Shown: in pieces, positions 43,683-52,881 of the stretch
How positions within the stretch are numbered: position 1 is the stretch's first letter
Layout of the letters: every line of letters starts with the position of its first letter
NCBI GenBank assembly: GCA_964619885.1
Contig: CAZUGA010000014.1
Span: forward strand, 1 to 64,000
Origin: CAZUGA01 sp964619885
GTDB taxonomy: Bacteria; Pseudomonadota; Gammaproteobacteria; Methylococcales; UBA1147
Length of the DNA stretch: 64,000 nt
Direction: 5' to 3'
Made by a program: the position numbers and the translations under genes
Notes under the pieces: model-generated
What the model was told of the DNA's origin: nothing
What the model saw: the letters and a program-made list of their open reading frames with translations, nothing else
The model's database searches: none

Positions 43683-44800
43683 TCCAAAACTTCCTCGAAT
43701 GCACTTATAACTTGTTCCTGCTGAAGCGAAGTTAAACCCAAACCACTGGGTAAATAAAAACCTTTTCTGGCTATTCGCTCCGCAACGGGATAAGACTCAC
43801 CCTCGAACAACCCCATTTTTCGAAATACCGGTTGTTCATGCATCGGCCAGAAAAAAGGCCGAGTCCCTATTTTTCTTTCGGCAAGAAGCCCCATCAGTGC
43901 AGACGCATCACGTCTATCTAAATCCGGCAATACAACGCCAAACACCCAATATATGTTTTCCGCGTGCTCTGTACGGTCAAGCGGTATTTGGCAATTTGCA
44001 TTGCACAAACGTTTTGCATAGTAGCTACCCATTCGCCGTTTTTGACTTATAAATTCATCAAGTTTTTCGAGCTGCGCCAAACCAATGGCCGCCTGCAGGT
44101 TACTCATCCTGAAATTCCAGCCCAACTCTTCGTGGACAAAACGTTTCGCAGGTTGAAAGCACAGATTCCTAAGGCTACGGCAACGATCAGCCAAAGCTTC
44201 ATCATCGGTAACAATCATACCGCCTTCGCCGGTGGTAATATGTTTATTTGGGTAGAAGCTGAATGTGCTTAAATCCCCAAAACTTCCGCACGGCTTGGAG
44301 TCGTAGAACTGGCCGTGCATTTGAGCGGCGTCTTCAATCAATCGTAATCCGTATTTCGACGTTATCTCCAATAGCTGCGCCATTGCGGCCGGCAAACCAT
44401 AGATATGTACGGCCATAATCGCCTTGGTTTTTGCACTAATCTTGGCTTCGATTTGGCCCACATCCATATTCCATGTATCGGGTTCGCAATCTACCAAAAC
44501 GGGCTTTGCCCCGGCACGCACCACAGCCGCCGCACAGGAGATAATGGTAAAGGTGGGCATGATCACTTCATCACCCGGACCGATATCCAGCGCTGCAATT
44601 GCCGCTTCAAGTGCCGCGCTGCCGTTGGTCGCTGCGATACCGAACCTGCGCCCCACTTTCGCCGCGAATTGATGTTCGAACTGGCTAACAAACGGCCCTT
44701 CAGAAGAGATCCATCCAGTATCAATACACTCTTTCAAATACCGCGCTTCGTTACCGCAAAGCTTCGGCTCGTTTACCGGAACAAATTCAGACACGCTCAA
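43679..44800 (-). CDS. DegT/DnrJ/EryC1 family sugar aminotransferase
   Basis: 373 residues. A fold-type I PLP enzyme; Lys186 in YPNKHITTGEGGM is the predicted PLP lysine, and EDAAQMHGQ supplies the ring-stacking region. Members transaminate ketosugar nucleotides from glutamate. It overlaps the cupin gene by 4 bp and the methyltransferase by 4 bp, making a three-gene unit. The sugar is unknown; a 3- or 4-keto-6-deoxyhexose is usual for the family. Confidence 0.92.
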   Translation of the reverse strand: MSVSEFVPVNEPKLCGNEARYLKECIDTGWISSEGPFVSQFEHQFAAKVGRRFGIAATNGSAALEAAIAALDIGPGDEVIMPTFTIISCAAAVVRAGAKPVLVDCEPDTWNMDVGQIEAKISAKTKAIMAVHIYGLPAAMAQLLEITSKYGLRLIEDAAQMHGQFYDSKPCGSFGDLSTFSFYPNKHITTGEGGMIVTDDEALADRCRSLRNLCFQPAKRFVHEELGWNFRMSNLQAAIGLAQLEKLDEFISQKRRMGSYYAKRLCNANCQIPLDRTEHAENIYWVFGVVLPDLDRRDASALMGLLAERKIGTRPFFWPMHEQPVFRKMGLFEGESYPVAERIARKGFYLPSGLGLTSLQQEQVISAFEEVLE

Positions 44801-45228
44801 TTTTTCACTACGGCTTGTAATGCAGATATTCCACTAAACCTTGTTTTGTCTTTATCCCCGGCATACGGGCCTTGCTTGACTTCAATCATGTCGATCTCTT
44901 CCAATACTTCAAACCCGTGCCCCCCGGTTGCCAGCAAAATGACGTCACCACTTGCCAAAACGCGGCTTTCCAAATAGTTTTGCGCGTCGTCGTAGAAATC
45001 GACTCTAAGTTTGCCGCGCCGCAAAAACAGCACTTCCTGCGTATAGTGGACTTCGCGTGCTACCGGATTGTGCACATGCGGTTGAATGATTTTCCCCTGA
45101 GGATGCCGCATATGCGCCAATTGCTGGGACAGTTCATCGGGGGTGAAAAACTGAATACCTGATTCGGCATAGTCACCCCTGATAATGATTGCAAGGAGGG
45201 CCCCGTTAAATTCGATGTGCTCTAGCAT
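44797..45228 (-). CDS. Cupin-fold protein next to a sugar aminotransferase
   Basis: 143 residues, a single cupin barrel with QPHVHNPV and a later GGHGFEVL, the two metal-ligand motifs. It is not close to the well known FdtA/QdtA ketoisomerases by the residues I can compare, but its position before the aminotransferase (4-bp overlap) is theirs. A ketosugar isomerase or epimerase role is possible. It starts a unit whose 114-bp upstream gap has a TATAAT-like AT-rich promoter region. Confidence 0.7.
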   Translation of the reverse strand: MLEHIEFNGALLAIIIRGDYAESGIQFFTPDELSQQLAHMRHPQGKIIQPHVHNPVAREVHYTQEVLFLRRGKLRVDFYDDAQNYLESRVLASGDVILLATGGHGFEVLEEIDMIEVKQGPYAGDKDKTRFSGISALQAVVKN

Positions 45229-45342
45229 GCGGTTTAACGTGTTTTAGAACAAAATTGGACGACGGTGGGTTGCAAAAACTGAATATTTTGACACATCCCA
45301 TATTTGGGCAAAAATTATAGAGTCGCAGCAAAATATCTGCAC

Positions 45343-46269
45343 CTAATCAGGAACCGGACCCACGGCATTCTTTAGCGGTTGGGCCAGACGCTTCAACTTG
45401 TTTAAAATTCGCGGTCCCAGGCTCACCCGTATCGATCTAAAAAAGCTTTCCAGCGCCATAACTGCTTTTTGATCTTCAGTCACTTCGCATGACCCTATGC
45501 ATACCGGCTCGGCACTCAAATCAACCTGATAAACATTGGATTCGATGCTGTGCGTACCACTGTTATCATCACCGATATTTTGTACTAAAGATTTCCCGGG
45601 ATAAAGCGTAAGCTTATCTCTCAGCAGCGCTGAAGCATACCAACGAATTGCCCACGAGTCATTTTTTCCTGCGATTTGCGCTTTTAGCATATCGCTGTAT
45701 TTGAACGTACCATGAAAATCAAACCGGTCGATCAAATTTGCGCGTTCAAGCTCGTTTAATAATAAGCTTCCGTCGTATTCGAATAGACCCCACCCTCGCG
45801 TCCAGGTGGCCCACCCCCAACAATCGGCGCCGCGTAAAAAAAATGACTCCGGCAAAGTTGTTGTCACAGGGTAGCTATAACCATGAATGCTGATCACCCG
45901 CTCGTCATGCTGATAATAATCCAAAGCGTCGTTCATATAATTAAGGAAGTAGGGCGAGGTCACAAGATCATCTTCCAAAATAATGGCTTTGCCGTATTCA
46001 TCGAGAACCTCTGTAACCCCACTGGTAATCGACTTGGCCAGACCCAAGTTTTTATCTCTTAGGATGAGGCGAACCGATTTAAAACCGTCCAAACCGCCAA
46101 TATAGCGACGAACTTCCGCAACACCGTCATCCCCCAAGTCCTTGGAACCATCAGAGTAAATGATTAGATCACTCAAGACCGCCTGTGGATTAGTTAAAAG
46201 TGCGTTTACCGTGTTCCGGGTATGCCATAATCGATTGTAGACAAACAGAACTATTGGCGCGTACCGCAT
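45343..46269 (-). CDS. GT-A glycosyltransferase, GnT-I-like (paralogue)
   Basis: 308 residues. MRYAPIVLFVYNR, ILEDDLV and CWGWATWTRGW match the gene at 37860 over most of its length, so the two are duplicates with different predicted acceptors. A strong GGGAGG seven nt before the ATG supports the start. It is first in the minus-strand polysaccharide run and faces a plus-strand glycosyltransferase across a 314-bp gap. Confidence 0.82.
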   Translation of the reverse strand: MRYAPIVLFVYNRLWHTRNTVNALLTNPQAVLSDLIIYSDGSKDLGDDGVAEVRRYIGGLDGFKSVRLILRDKNLGLAKSITSGVTEVLDEYGKAIILEDDLVTSPYFLNYMNDALDYYQHDERVISIHGYSYPVTTTLPESFFLRGADCWGWATWTRGWGLFEYDGSLLLNELERANLIDRFDFHGTFKYSDMLKAQIAGKNDSWAIRWYASALLRDKLTLYPGKSLVQNIGDDNSGTHSIESNVYQVDLSAEPVCIGSCEVTEDQKAVMALESFFRSIRVSLGPRILNKLKRLAQPLKNAVGPVPD

Positions 46270-46583
46270 AGAAATGCCTCCCTATCGTCTCCACCGCTTT
46301 TCTCTGTATAAAATCTCGAAGACATATCGTAATATTGCAGCAATTTTGCCCAACTAATCCGGCTTCCAATAATTTTACGCGCCAATTGCAAACATTAACT
46401 AAATTCCGATCATTGAATTGGGACCCCCATCCAACAACGCTCATCGAGGAGCATAGGCGCTCCGGCGACACACCCTAAAACACGCAAGAATAATTCAACA
46501 TCAATTGATGACGGTGGCCTGATTATTAGATCACTATTCCAACCAAAAAACACCGCATCTTGACACCGAGGTAATACAATTCA
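46270..46583. promoter_or_regulatory. Divergent intergenic region of the polysaccharide locus
   Basis: Between two divergent glycosyltransferase genes. It holds two Shine-Dalgarno sites, GGGAGG for the minus-strand gene and GAGG about 13 nt before the plus-strand ATG at 46584. A short hairpin GGAGC-ATAGGC-GCTCC lies at 46448-46463 with no U-run. I see no credible gene; it most likely carries promoters for both directions, though no clear sigma70 pair was found. No ops/JUMPstart element was seen. Confidence 0.5.
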
Positions 46584-47546
46584 ATGAAGATATCCATAAT
46601 CACGCCTTGTTACAATGCCGAAGGATTGATCGAAGAAACTATGCGGTCAGTCATCTATAATACCGCGATTGTAAATCAGCGTGCAGAGATAGAGTACATC
46701 ATTTGCGATGGCGGTTCGCCGGATAACACACTGAAAATTATCAATGCGGTAAAAAGTGAATCCCAATGCAATATTCAGGTTATTTCAGAACCCGACAACA
46801 GTATGTACGAAGCACTTGGAAAAGGCCTCGGAATGGCTACTGGCGATATATGCGCCTACATAAATGCGGGGGATTTTTACGCATCGCACGCCTTTGATAT
46901 CGTATTGGATATATTCGAAAATTTCGACGTAGAATGGCTGACTGGCATGAGCATCATATATAACGACAGATCCGAGATCATTTCTGCCAATTTACCCTTT
47001 GCATATAGATCCAGACTTTTGGACTGCGGTATGTATGGCAGGAAATTGCCCTACGTGATGCAAGAAGGGACTTTTTGGACCAGTCGATTAACCCGACTTA
47101 TCGACCAGCGTAAACTTGCTACTTTTAAGCTGGCAGGAGACTACCATTTGTGGAATCTGTTTTCCCAACACAGCAAACTTGACATCGTCAAAGCACATTT
47201 AGGTGGGTTTAAGTTTCACGATGACCAGCTTTCTGAAGAAAAAGACGCATACCAGGCAGAAGTTAACCATATAATCACACCCGCTCGCATATCCGACCAC
47301 ATCGTTGCATGGTTTGACGCATCGGTATGGGAAAAGTCGGACGCGTTGAAAATGTTCTATAACCCGGACATCTATTTCTATGAACATGGGCAAAAGAGAT
47401 ATATGAATGCCCGCGCGATGCCATCTTTTAAAAATTATACCTTCCCAACCCGGGTATTAATTCGACTAATCGACCGGGCATTCGGCAAAAAACTAGGCCC
47501 AAAAGTACGCAGATATTTGGGGCAATGCCGCCGACTAGTGAATTGA
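46584..47546 (+). CDS. GT2 family glycosyltransferase
   Basis: 320 residues. MKISIITPCYNAEGLIEETM and ICDGGSPDNT are the GT2 nucleotide-binding start, and AYINAGDFY supplies the metal-binding acidic motif. A basic C-terminus (RLIDRAFGKKLG) may touch the membrane. It is transcribed against its neighbours on both sides, so it lies in its own unit. Confidence 0.88.
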   Translation: MKISIITPCYNAEGLIEETMRSVIYNTAIVNQRAEIEYIICDGGSPDNTLKIINAVKSESQCNIQVISEPDNSMYEALGKGLGMATGDICAYINAGDFYASHAFDIVLDIFENFDVEWLTGMSIIYNDRSEIISANLPFAYRSRLLDCGMYGRKLPYVMQEGTFWTSRLTRLIDQRKLATFKLAGDYHLWNLFSQHSKLDIVKAHLGGFKFHDDQLSEEKDAYQAEVNHIITPARISDHIVAWFDASVWEKSDALKMFYNPDIYFYEHGQKRYMNARAMPSFKNYTFPTRVLIRLIDRAFGKKLGPKVRRYLGQCRRLVN

Positions 47547-47654
47547 CGTCTAATCCAAGGCGCACATCATACCAACCCTGATTTAAACGCCATGGCATAC
47601 CGGTTCGAAATCAACTAAATCTAATTCGTCTAAAGCGTAGCGACAGAAATCCGG

Positions 47655-48533
47655 CTATACAGCTGTAAACCGCTGCTTGGATCCAACCCACCGCCCTTCG
47701 TCATACATGAGAATATCGTAGGCAGCATCGGCATAAATATCAGGAATTAGGCGTCTCATTAGATTTTCGAAAGGCGTATATCGCAGCAACAAATTCCGAT
47801 TCAAAATCTGTACAAGGCGCAGTGCTTTGTAATTCGACAGGGTTTTATTTTCGCAAGAGCGTTTCATTCGCCCAAGGATATCAGTCATCTCTGAGATGCA
47901 TTCGTCTCGGTGGAGCTTCGCTCTATTTTTCGAATGCGCCCTATAGCCCCCCCATACGCAATCCACCGCATAAAGTTTGTTACGTAAAAAAAACCGTGAC
48001 CACAATTCACCATCGACCATGTACCGGTAATCTCGGCTAATATAGCCACCGGCTGATTGCCAGAGTTCTCGGCGCCAGAATACCGACTCCTGCTGAACCC
48101 ATCGATAATTTCCCAACAAATAATCGTATATATTTTTCGGAATCCGGGCAGCATGGGTCATCACACCTTTGTCATTCCACCACGAATTAAAACCGACCGT
48201 CCAGTGGATCTCGGGGCGCGATTGATATATTTCAGACACGGTTTCAAACGTCCAAGGCAAATATTTATCATCACTGTTCAGCCATGACATGATTTCACCT
48301 GACGTGTGAGCGAAGCCTTTATTTAACGCATCAGCATGCCCTTGATCTTTTTCACTGATCCAGTAGTGCAAATATTTAGCGTATTTCTTGATTATCGCTA
48401 ACGACCCGTCCGTACTTCCACCATCGATTATGACATACTCTAAATTGGCGTAATTTTGATCCAAAACCGATTGAATACATTCTTCCAAATAAGCAGCTTG
48501 ATTGAAAGAGGGTGTCACTACTGATATTTTCAT
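47655..48533 (-). CDS. GT2 family glycosyltransferase
   Basis: 292 residues. VVTPSFNQAAYLEECIQSVL, IDGGSTDGSL and WLNSDDKYLP (DXD-type metal motif) are clear GT2 features, with VQQESVFWRRELW after the metal motif. It points towards the plus-strand glycosyltransferase with a 108-bp gap between the two stops. Specificity unknown. Confidence 0.9.
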   Translation of the reverse strand: MKISVVTPSFNQAAYLEECIQSVLDQNYANLEYVIIDGGSTDGSLAIIKKYAKYLHYWISEKDQGHADALNKGFAHTSGEIMSWLNSDDKYLPWTFETVSEIYQSRPEIHWTVGFNSWWNDKGVMTHAARIPKNIYDYLLGNYRWVQQESVFWRRELWQSAGGYISRDYRYMVDGELWSRFFLRNKLYAVDCVWGGYRAHSKNRAKLHRDECISEMTDILGRMKRSCENKTLSNYKALRLVQILNRNLLLRYTPFENLMRRLIPDIYADAAYDILMYDEGRWVGSKQRFTAV

Positions 48534-48782
48534 GGCCTAGAAAGATTGATAGGACTCGCTCTTAAGAAATTGTCAGAATAGAAGTAGACTTGAGAATTTT
48601 GCTGTCGACATGCATTGGTACCAGGCAAATTCATAGCATGGCAGATCTCATAAATTGTCTCTATAAATTATAAATGCCGCTATCAACATGTCCGCTTATA
48701 GCCTATTTTTAACTTTTACAAATCAAACCCCGTTCAATCGATAAAATAGTACAGTCAAAAATAACTGTGTGGCTATTCCAAC

Positions 48783-50030
48783 ATGAAAATCGCTGTAATC
48801 GACACCCATACCTCAGGTCATCATTTCATATACACCGCGCATTTCTGTAAAGTCCTGCTGGAACTAGGACATGAGGTCCATGCATTCTACCCTGACACTA
48901 GGTCGCTTTCGACATGGGTATCGGCTAACTGTCCTCAAAGGGAGGCAAGCTTCACCGCGATTGAACAGAATGACATTGATTTTCGGAGCAACCGGTTCAA
49001 AAGTTACATTTCGCTCGTCAAACCCGTGTTCAAATGGGCAAGACTTCTGCGAACGCTAAAACGTGAAAATATTCAGCCAGATCTATTATTTTTTGCCTAT
49101 CTAGATTCGTTTATATTTCTAAAATTCGGTAATTTTTTAATTGATTTGATTTGCCCGTTCAATTGGTCAGGTTTATATATCATGGCAAGTCAACGCAGAC
49201 TGCCACTAGCATCCAGACCTTTGCATTCCAGAGACGAAACTTTTAGAAGCAAACGCTGTAACTTTGCCGCTGTACTGGACGAAGGCATATCCGCAGATTT
49301 AGCCGCTGATTGTAAAATCCCAGTGATCCGATTTCCAGATTTTGCCGATGCGACTCACCCGGATATGGACTTTATTGCAATTCAGGATATTAAAGTAAAA
49401 GCAAAACAGCGTCATGTCATAGGGATTGTCGGCACACTCGCGGCACGAAAAGGTATGATCACGTTATTGCACGCCTCAGAGAAACTGGTTAATTCGAATC
49501 TATTCTTTGTATTCGCTGGACCCTTGTCCGAACAAACGTTTACCGCCGCGGAAATGAACTACATTACTGAGCTACAAGAAAAATCCCCGGAAAATTGCTA
49601 TTTCTACTTTAATCCAATTTTAAACGAATCCGAATTTAACGCGCTAATTTACGCGTGTGATGTCATTTTCCTGGGCTATACCGAATTTTTCGGGAGCAGT
49701 AACTTATTGACCAAAGCGGCAATTTTCAAAAAAATAGTACTAGCGTCAGAAGATTATTGCATAGGTGAACGTGTTGAAAGATACCAGCTCGGGGAAGTAT
49801 TTGACCCAGACGATTTAGACCAGTGCATCACAAAACTATTGCACCTTGCCAAAAAAGACTACTACCAACGGGTTCATTCCAACGCCCTATTCCAGCAACT
49901 TGAACAAGATCATAACCTAGCGAAATTGCCAGAAATTTTTGAAATATTGCTAAACAATATCCAACCGGTTAAACGTATTGGGCAGCACTTTGAACTGTCC
50001 AAAAACATCAAAAGCTATCTCGGTTTATAA
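48783..50030 (+). CDS. Glycosyltransferase-like protein, GT4-type
   Basis: 415 residues. N-terminal Rossmann-like half (IDTHTSGHHFIYTAHF) and C-terminal half with IGIVGTLAARKGMITLL and YTEFFGSSNLLTKAA, where the SSNLLTKA region stands at the GT4 donor site. It is a diverged GT-B protein. It lies between a minus-strand glycosyltransferase and the carbamoyltransferase module, preceded by 249 bases without a gene. Confidence 0.75.
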   Translation: MKIAVIDTHTSGHHFIYTAHFCKVLLELGHEVHAFYPDTRSLSTWVSANCPQREASFTAIEQNDIDFRSNRFKSYISLVKPVFKWARLLRTLKRENIQPDLLFFAYLDSFIFLKFGNFLIDLICPFNWSGLYIMASQRRLPLASRPLHSRDETFRSKRCNFAAVLDEGISADLAADCKIPVIRFPDFADATHPDMDFIAIQDIKVKAKQRHVIGIVGTLAARKGMITLLHASEKLVNSNLFFVFAGPLSEQTFTAAEMNYITELQEKSPENCYFYFNPILNESEFNALIYACDVIFLGYTEFFGSSNLLTKAAIFKKIVLASEDYCIGERVERYQLGEVFDPDDLDQCITKLLHLAKKDYYQRVHSNALFQQLEQDHNLAKLPEIFEILLNNIQPVKRIGQHFELSKNIKSYLGL

Positions 50031-50071
50031 TTGATTCTTTGCAAACCAGTCGACCCTTCACCTCTGACCGA

Positions 50072-50116
50072 CCGTATCCCACATTTGCCATGTGGTTTAA
50101 ACACAAGTGGGTACGG
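50072..50116 (+). other. Alternative hairpins downstream of a glycosyltransferase gene
   Basis: Within the 294-bp gap after the glycosyltransferase stop, CCACAT at 50079-50084 pairs with ATGTGG at 50090-50095. The overlapping arm CCGTATCCCAC at 50072-50082 can instead pair with GTGGGTACGG at 50107-50116, with one bulge. The two are mutually exclusive. Only a weak TTTAAA follows the inner hairpin. This could be a terminator or attenuator before the carbamoyltransferase; the rest of the gap shows no gene. Confidence 0.3.
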
Positions 50117-50324
50117 GCGTGGCTCGAAAAAACGAATTGGCCCGCAAGTACAAACAAACTTCGATCTCGCATCAAAATAATGTACTATTAACGGTTGAGT
50201 ATAGAGAATTAACTATTTCGTCACAAAATCGCTAAAACCATACCCTTTTCAATGCCTATTGATCACCGATTTGGCGCATTCGCTTTTGCCCGTTAAAACT
50301 GCATCCAAAACCAAACTGACATAG

Positions 50325-52175
50325 ATGACTACCAGAATCCTAGGCATATCCGCGTACTATCACGATAGCGCGGCTGCACTGCTATCCGACGGCGAGATCG
50401 TTGCAGCTGCGCAAGAAGAAAGGTTCACTCGAAAAAAACACGATGCTGCTTTTCCATTAAACGCCGTCAAATATTGCCTGCAAGAAGTCAATATCGACCT
50501 ATCCCAAGTTGAATACATCGTTTTCTATGATAAACCTCTGGTAAAATTTGAGCGTTTGCTGGAAACCTACTTGTCATACGCACCCAAGGGATTAAGATCA
50601 TTTTTAGCAGCAATGCCTGTCTGGTTGAAAGACAAACTGTTTCTAAAAACCACTTTAAAAAACGAATTGTCTGAGCTAAGCGGTTTAGACATCAAAAAGC
50701 TTCCGCAATTATTATTTACCGAGCACCACCAATCGCATGCAGCATCAGCATTTTTCCCCAGTCCATTCGAAAAATCCGCTGTGTTATGCCTTGATGGCGT
50801 AGGTGAATGGGCCACGACAACAGTATGGCTCGGCGAGAACAACAAGCTTACCCCAAAATGGGAAATCGATTTCCCGCATTCGCTGGGATTACTCTACTCT
50901 GCATTTACCTATTACACTGGCTTTAGAGTCAATTCTGGGGAATATAAACTCATGGGATTGGCGCCGTACGGAGAACCAACCTATGTTGATCTTATTTATG
51001 ACAATCTTATCGATGTAAAAGAAGACGGAAGTTTTCGGTTGGATATGAAGTATTTCAACTACGCGAGCGGTTTGACTATGACCAACAAAAAGTTTGCCGA
51101 ATTATTCGGCGGACCGCCACGCAAACCGGAATCGGATATTGGCCAAAAAGAAATGGATCTGGCCCGCTCGATTCAAGTAGTAACCGAAGAGGTTGTCATA
51201 AAGCTAGCAAACACCATCGGGCGTGAATTACAAACTGAAAATCTATGTTTGGCTGGTGGTGTAGCCCTGAATTGTGTTGCAAACGGCAGACTATTGAAGG
51301 AAGGCCAATTCAAAAACCTTTGGATACAACCCGCGTCCGGAGATGCTGGAGGCGCCATCGGAGCAACCTATGCCATCTGGCATGAGTACTTGGAAAACCC
51401 GCGCGAACAATTACGAGAAGGGCGTGACCGCACACATGGATCATATTTGGGTCCACGCTATGACAATCCGGAAATCACAAAGTACCTGGATAAAATTAGC
51501 GCTAAATACACACAACTGCACGATGCCAAATTGATGCCAAAACTCGCTAAAATTCTTAGCGACGAAAATGTGGTCGGCTGGTATCAGGGTCGCATGGAAT
51601 TTGGGCCTCGTGCATTGGGTGGTCGCTCCATCATCGGAGACGCTCGAAGCCGTAAAATGCAATCGACGATGAATCTTAAAATAAAATACCGCGAATCGTT
51701 CCGTCCTTTCGCACCGTCGATCAAAGGCGAAAGAGTCTCAGAATGGTTCGACATTGATACCGAAAGCCCTTACATGCTATTAGTCGCCAAGGTCAATCCT
51801 GACAAACAGATCCAAATGTCCGAGGATGAAAAAACTCTGTTTGGCATTGATAAACTTAAAGTCGCGCGCTCGACTATTCCGGCGGTGACTCATGTCGATT
51901 ATTCCGCAAGAATTCAAACGGTCCATAAAGACACCAACCCTAGGTACTACGACCTGTTAGATCAATTCGAAAAATTGACAAAGTGTCCGATACTCATCAA
52001 TACGTCCTTCAACGTACGCGGAGAACCGATTGTTTGTACACCTGAAGATGCGTACCGTTGCTTTATGCGAACCGAAATGGATTACTTGGTGATGGAGAAT
52101 ATTTTATTGTGCAAAACCGAACAACCCGAGTGGAAAAAAGATGATGCGTGGAAGGAAGAGTTTGAATTGGATTGA
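50325..52175 (+). CDS. Carbamoyltransferase, NodU/CmcH family
   Basis: 616 residues, the normal family length. The N-terminal Kae1-like half has SAYYHDSAAALL, EERFTRKKHD and the metal motif EHHQSHAASAF, plus CLDGVGE; the C-terminal part carries YQGRMEFGPRALGGRS and ILINTSFNVRGEP, which are family hallmarks. These enzymes move carbamoyl from carbamoyl phosphate via carbamoyl-AMP to a hydroxyl, here probably a sugar of the surface polymer. It overlaps the SxtJ gene by 4 bp. Confidence 0.93.
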   Translation: MTTRILGISAYYHDSAAALLSDGEIVAAAQEERFTRKKHDAAFPLNAVKYCLQEVNIDLSQVEYIVFYDKPLVKFERLLETYLSYAPKGLRSFLAAMPVWLKDKLFLKTTLKNELSELSGLDIKKLPQLLFTEHHQSHAASAFFPSPFEKSAVLCLDGVGEWATTTVWLGENNKLTPKWEIDFPHSLGLLYSAFTYYTGFRVNSGEYKLMGLAPYGEPTYVDLIYDNLIDVKEDGSFRLDMKYFNYASGLTMTNKKFAELFGGPPRKPESDIGQKEMDLARSIQVVTEEVVIKLANTIGRELQTENLCLAGGVALNCVANGRLLKEGQFKNLWIQPASGDAGGAIGATYAIWHEYLENPREQLREGRDRTHGSYLGPRYDNPEITKYLDKISAKYTQLHDAKLMPKLAKILSDENVVGWYQGRMEFGPRALGGRSIIGDARSRKMQSTMNLKIKYRESFRPFAPSIKGERVSEWFDIDTESPYMLLVAKVNPDKQIQMSEDEKTLFGIDKLKVARSTIPAVTHVDYSARIQTVHKDTNPRYYDLLDQFEKLTKCPILINTSFNVRGEPIVCTPEDAYRCFMRTEMDYLVMENILLCKTEQPEWKKDDAWKEEFELD

Positions 52176-52591
52176 TCATGGATAATATCGTACCGAAAAT
52201 CGATAAAGATGGGTTGCGCCAATTTGGCATGGTAACGGCCACCATCATTGCGCTATTATTTGGGCTACTTTTACCCTACCTGTTTGATCGGCCCATTCCG
52301 GAGCTCCCACTGCCGTTCAAAATTTCGATCATTCTCGCAGGTATCGCATTATTACTACCGATCATACTCAGACCGATCTATGTGGTTTGGATGTACATAG
52401 GTTTTGTTCTTGGTTGGATAAATACCCGTCTAATACTCGGTGTGGTTTTTTATACCTTATTTACACCGATTGCGTTACTGATGAAAATACTACGCAAAGA
52501 TCCGATGAATCGGAGATTTGGCGCAAACATCAAGTCCTATAGAAAAACAAGAACTGAATCACCCAAACATCAAATGGAGAAACCTTACTAA
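52172..52591 (+). CDS. SxtJ-like small membrane protein
   Basis: 139 residues with membrane segments at about 17-33, 50-68 and 70-105, and a basic tail. It matches the SxtJ family found beside NodU-type carbamoyltransferases in saxitoxin and polysaccharide loci; biochemical function is not established. The start overlaps the carbamoyltransferase stop by 4 bp, and the stop codon shares a base with the next small gene. Confidence 0.8.
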   Translation: MIMDNIVPKIDKDGLRQFGMVTATIIALLFGLLLPYLFDRPIPELPLPFKISIILAGIALLLPIILRPIYVVWMYIGFVLGWINTRLILGVVFYTLFTPIALLMKILRKDPMNRRFGANIKSYRKTRTESPKHQMEKPY

Positions 52592-52743
52592 TGTTAGATT
52601 TACTCAAAGACCTTTGGGGATTTATGAGAGTCCGCAAAAAATTCTGGCTTGCACCGATCATTATCGTACTGTTGCTATTGGGCGCTCTTATAGTATTAAG
52701 CCAAGGATCCGCAGTGGCACCCTTTATATACACGCTATTTTAA
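52591..52743 (+). CDS. DUF5989-like 50-residue membrane protein
   Basis: 50 residues: MLDLLKDLWGFMRVRKKFW, then one membrane segment (about 21-40), ending AVAPFIYTLF. The ATG uses the final A of the SxtJ stop (TAATG), so it is translationally coupled. Small proteins of this type are known as DUF5989 partners of SxtJ and carbamoyltransferases. It probably sits with SxtJ in the membrane; function unknown. Confidence 0.82.
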   Translation: MLDLLKDLWGFMRVRKKFWLAPIIIVLLLLGALIVLSQGSAVAPFIYTLF

Positions 52744-52881
52744 ATCACAATGCGTATCGCTCAAGGACGAGCGGTCGCTCCATCAAGACCGGAATCCAAA
52801 AACTGCACTGCGTTTAACGACCTATACAGACGACATAGATAGGCCAGAGAGGCTTAGCCCTTTTCAATATTTGATTCCCCG

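Noticed and set aside
46448..46463. Hairpin GGAGC-ATAGGC-GCTCC as a terminator
   Set aside because: The stem is only 5 bp and no U-run follows on either strand.
46190..46471. A 93-codon frame in the divergent region
   Set aside because: It overlaps the start of the glycosyltransferase at 45343 on the same strand in another frame and has no recognisable domain.
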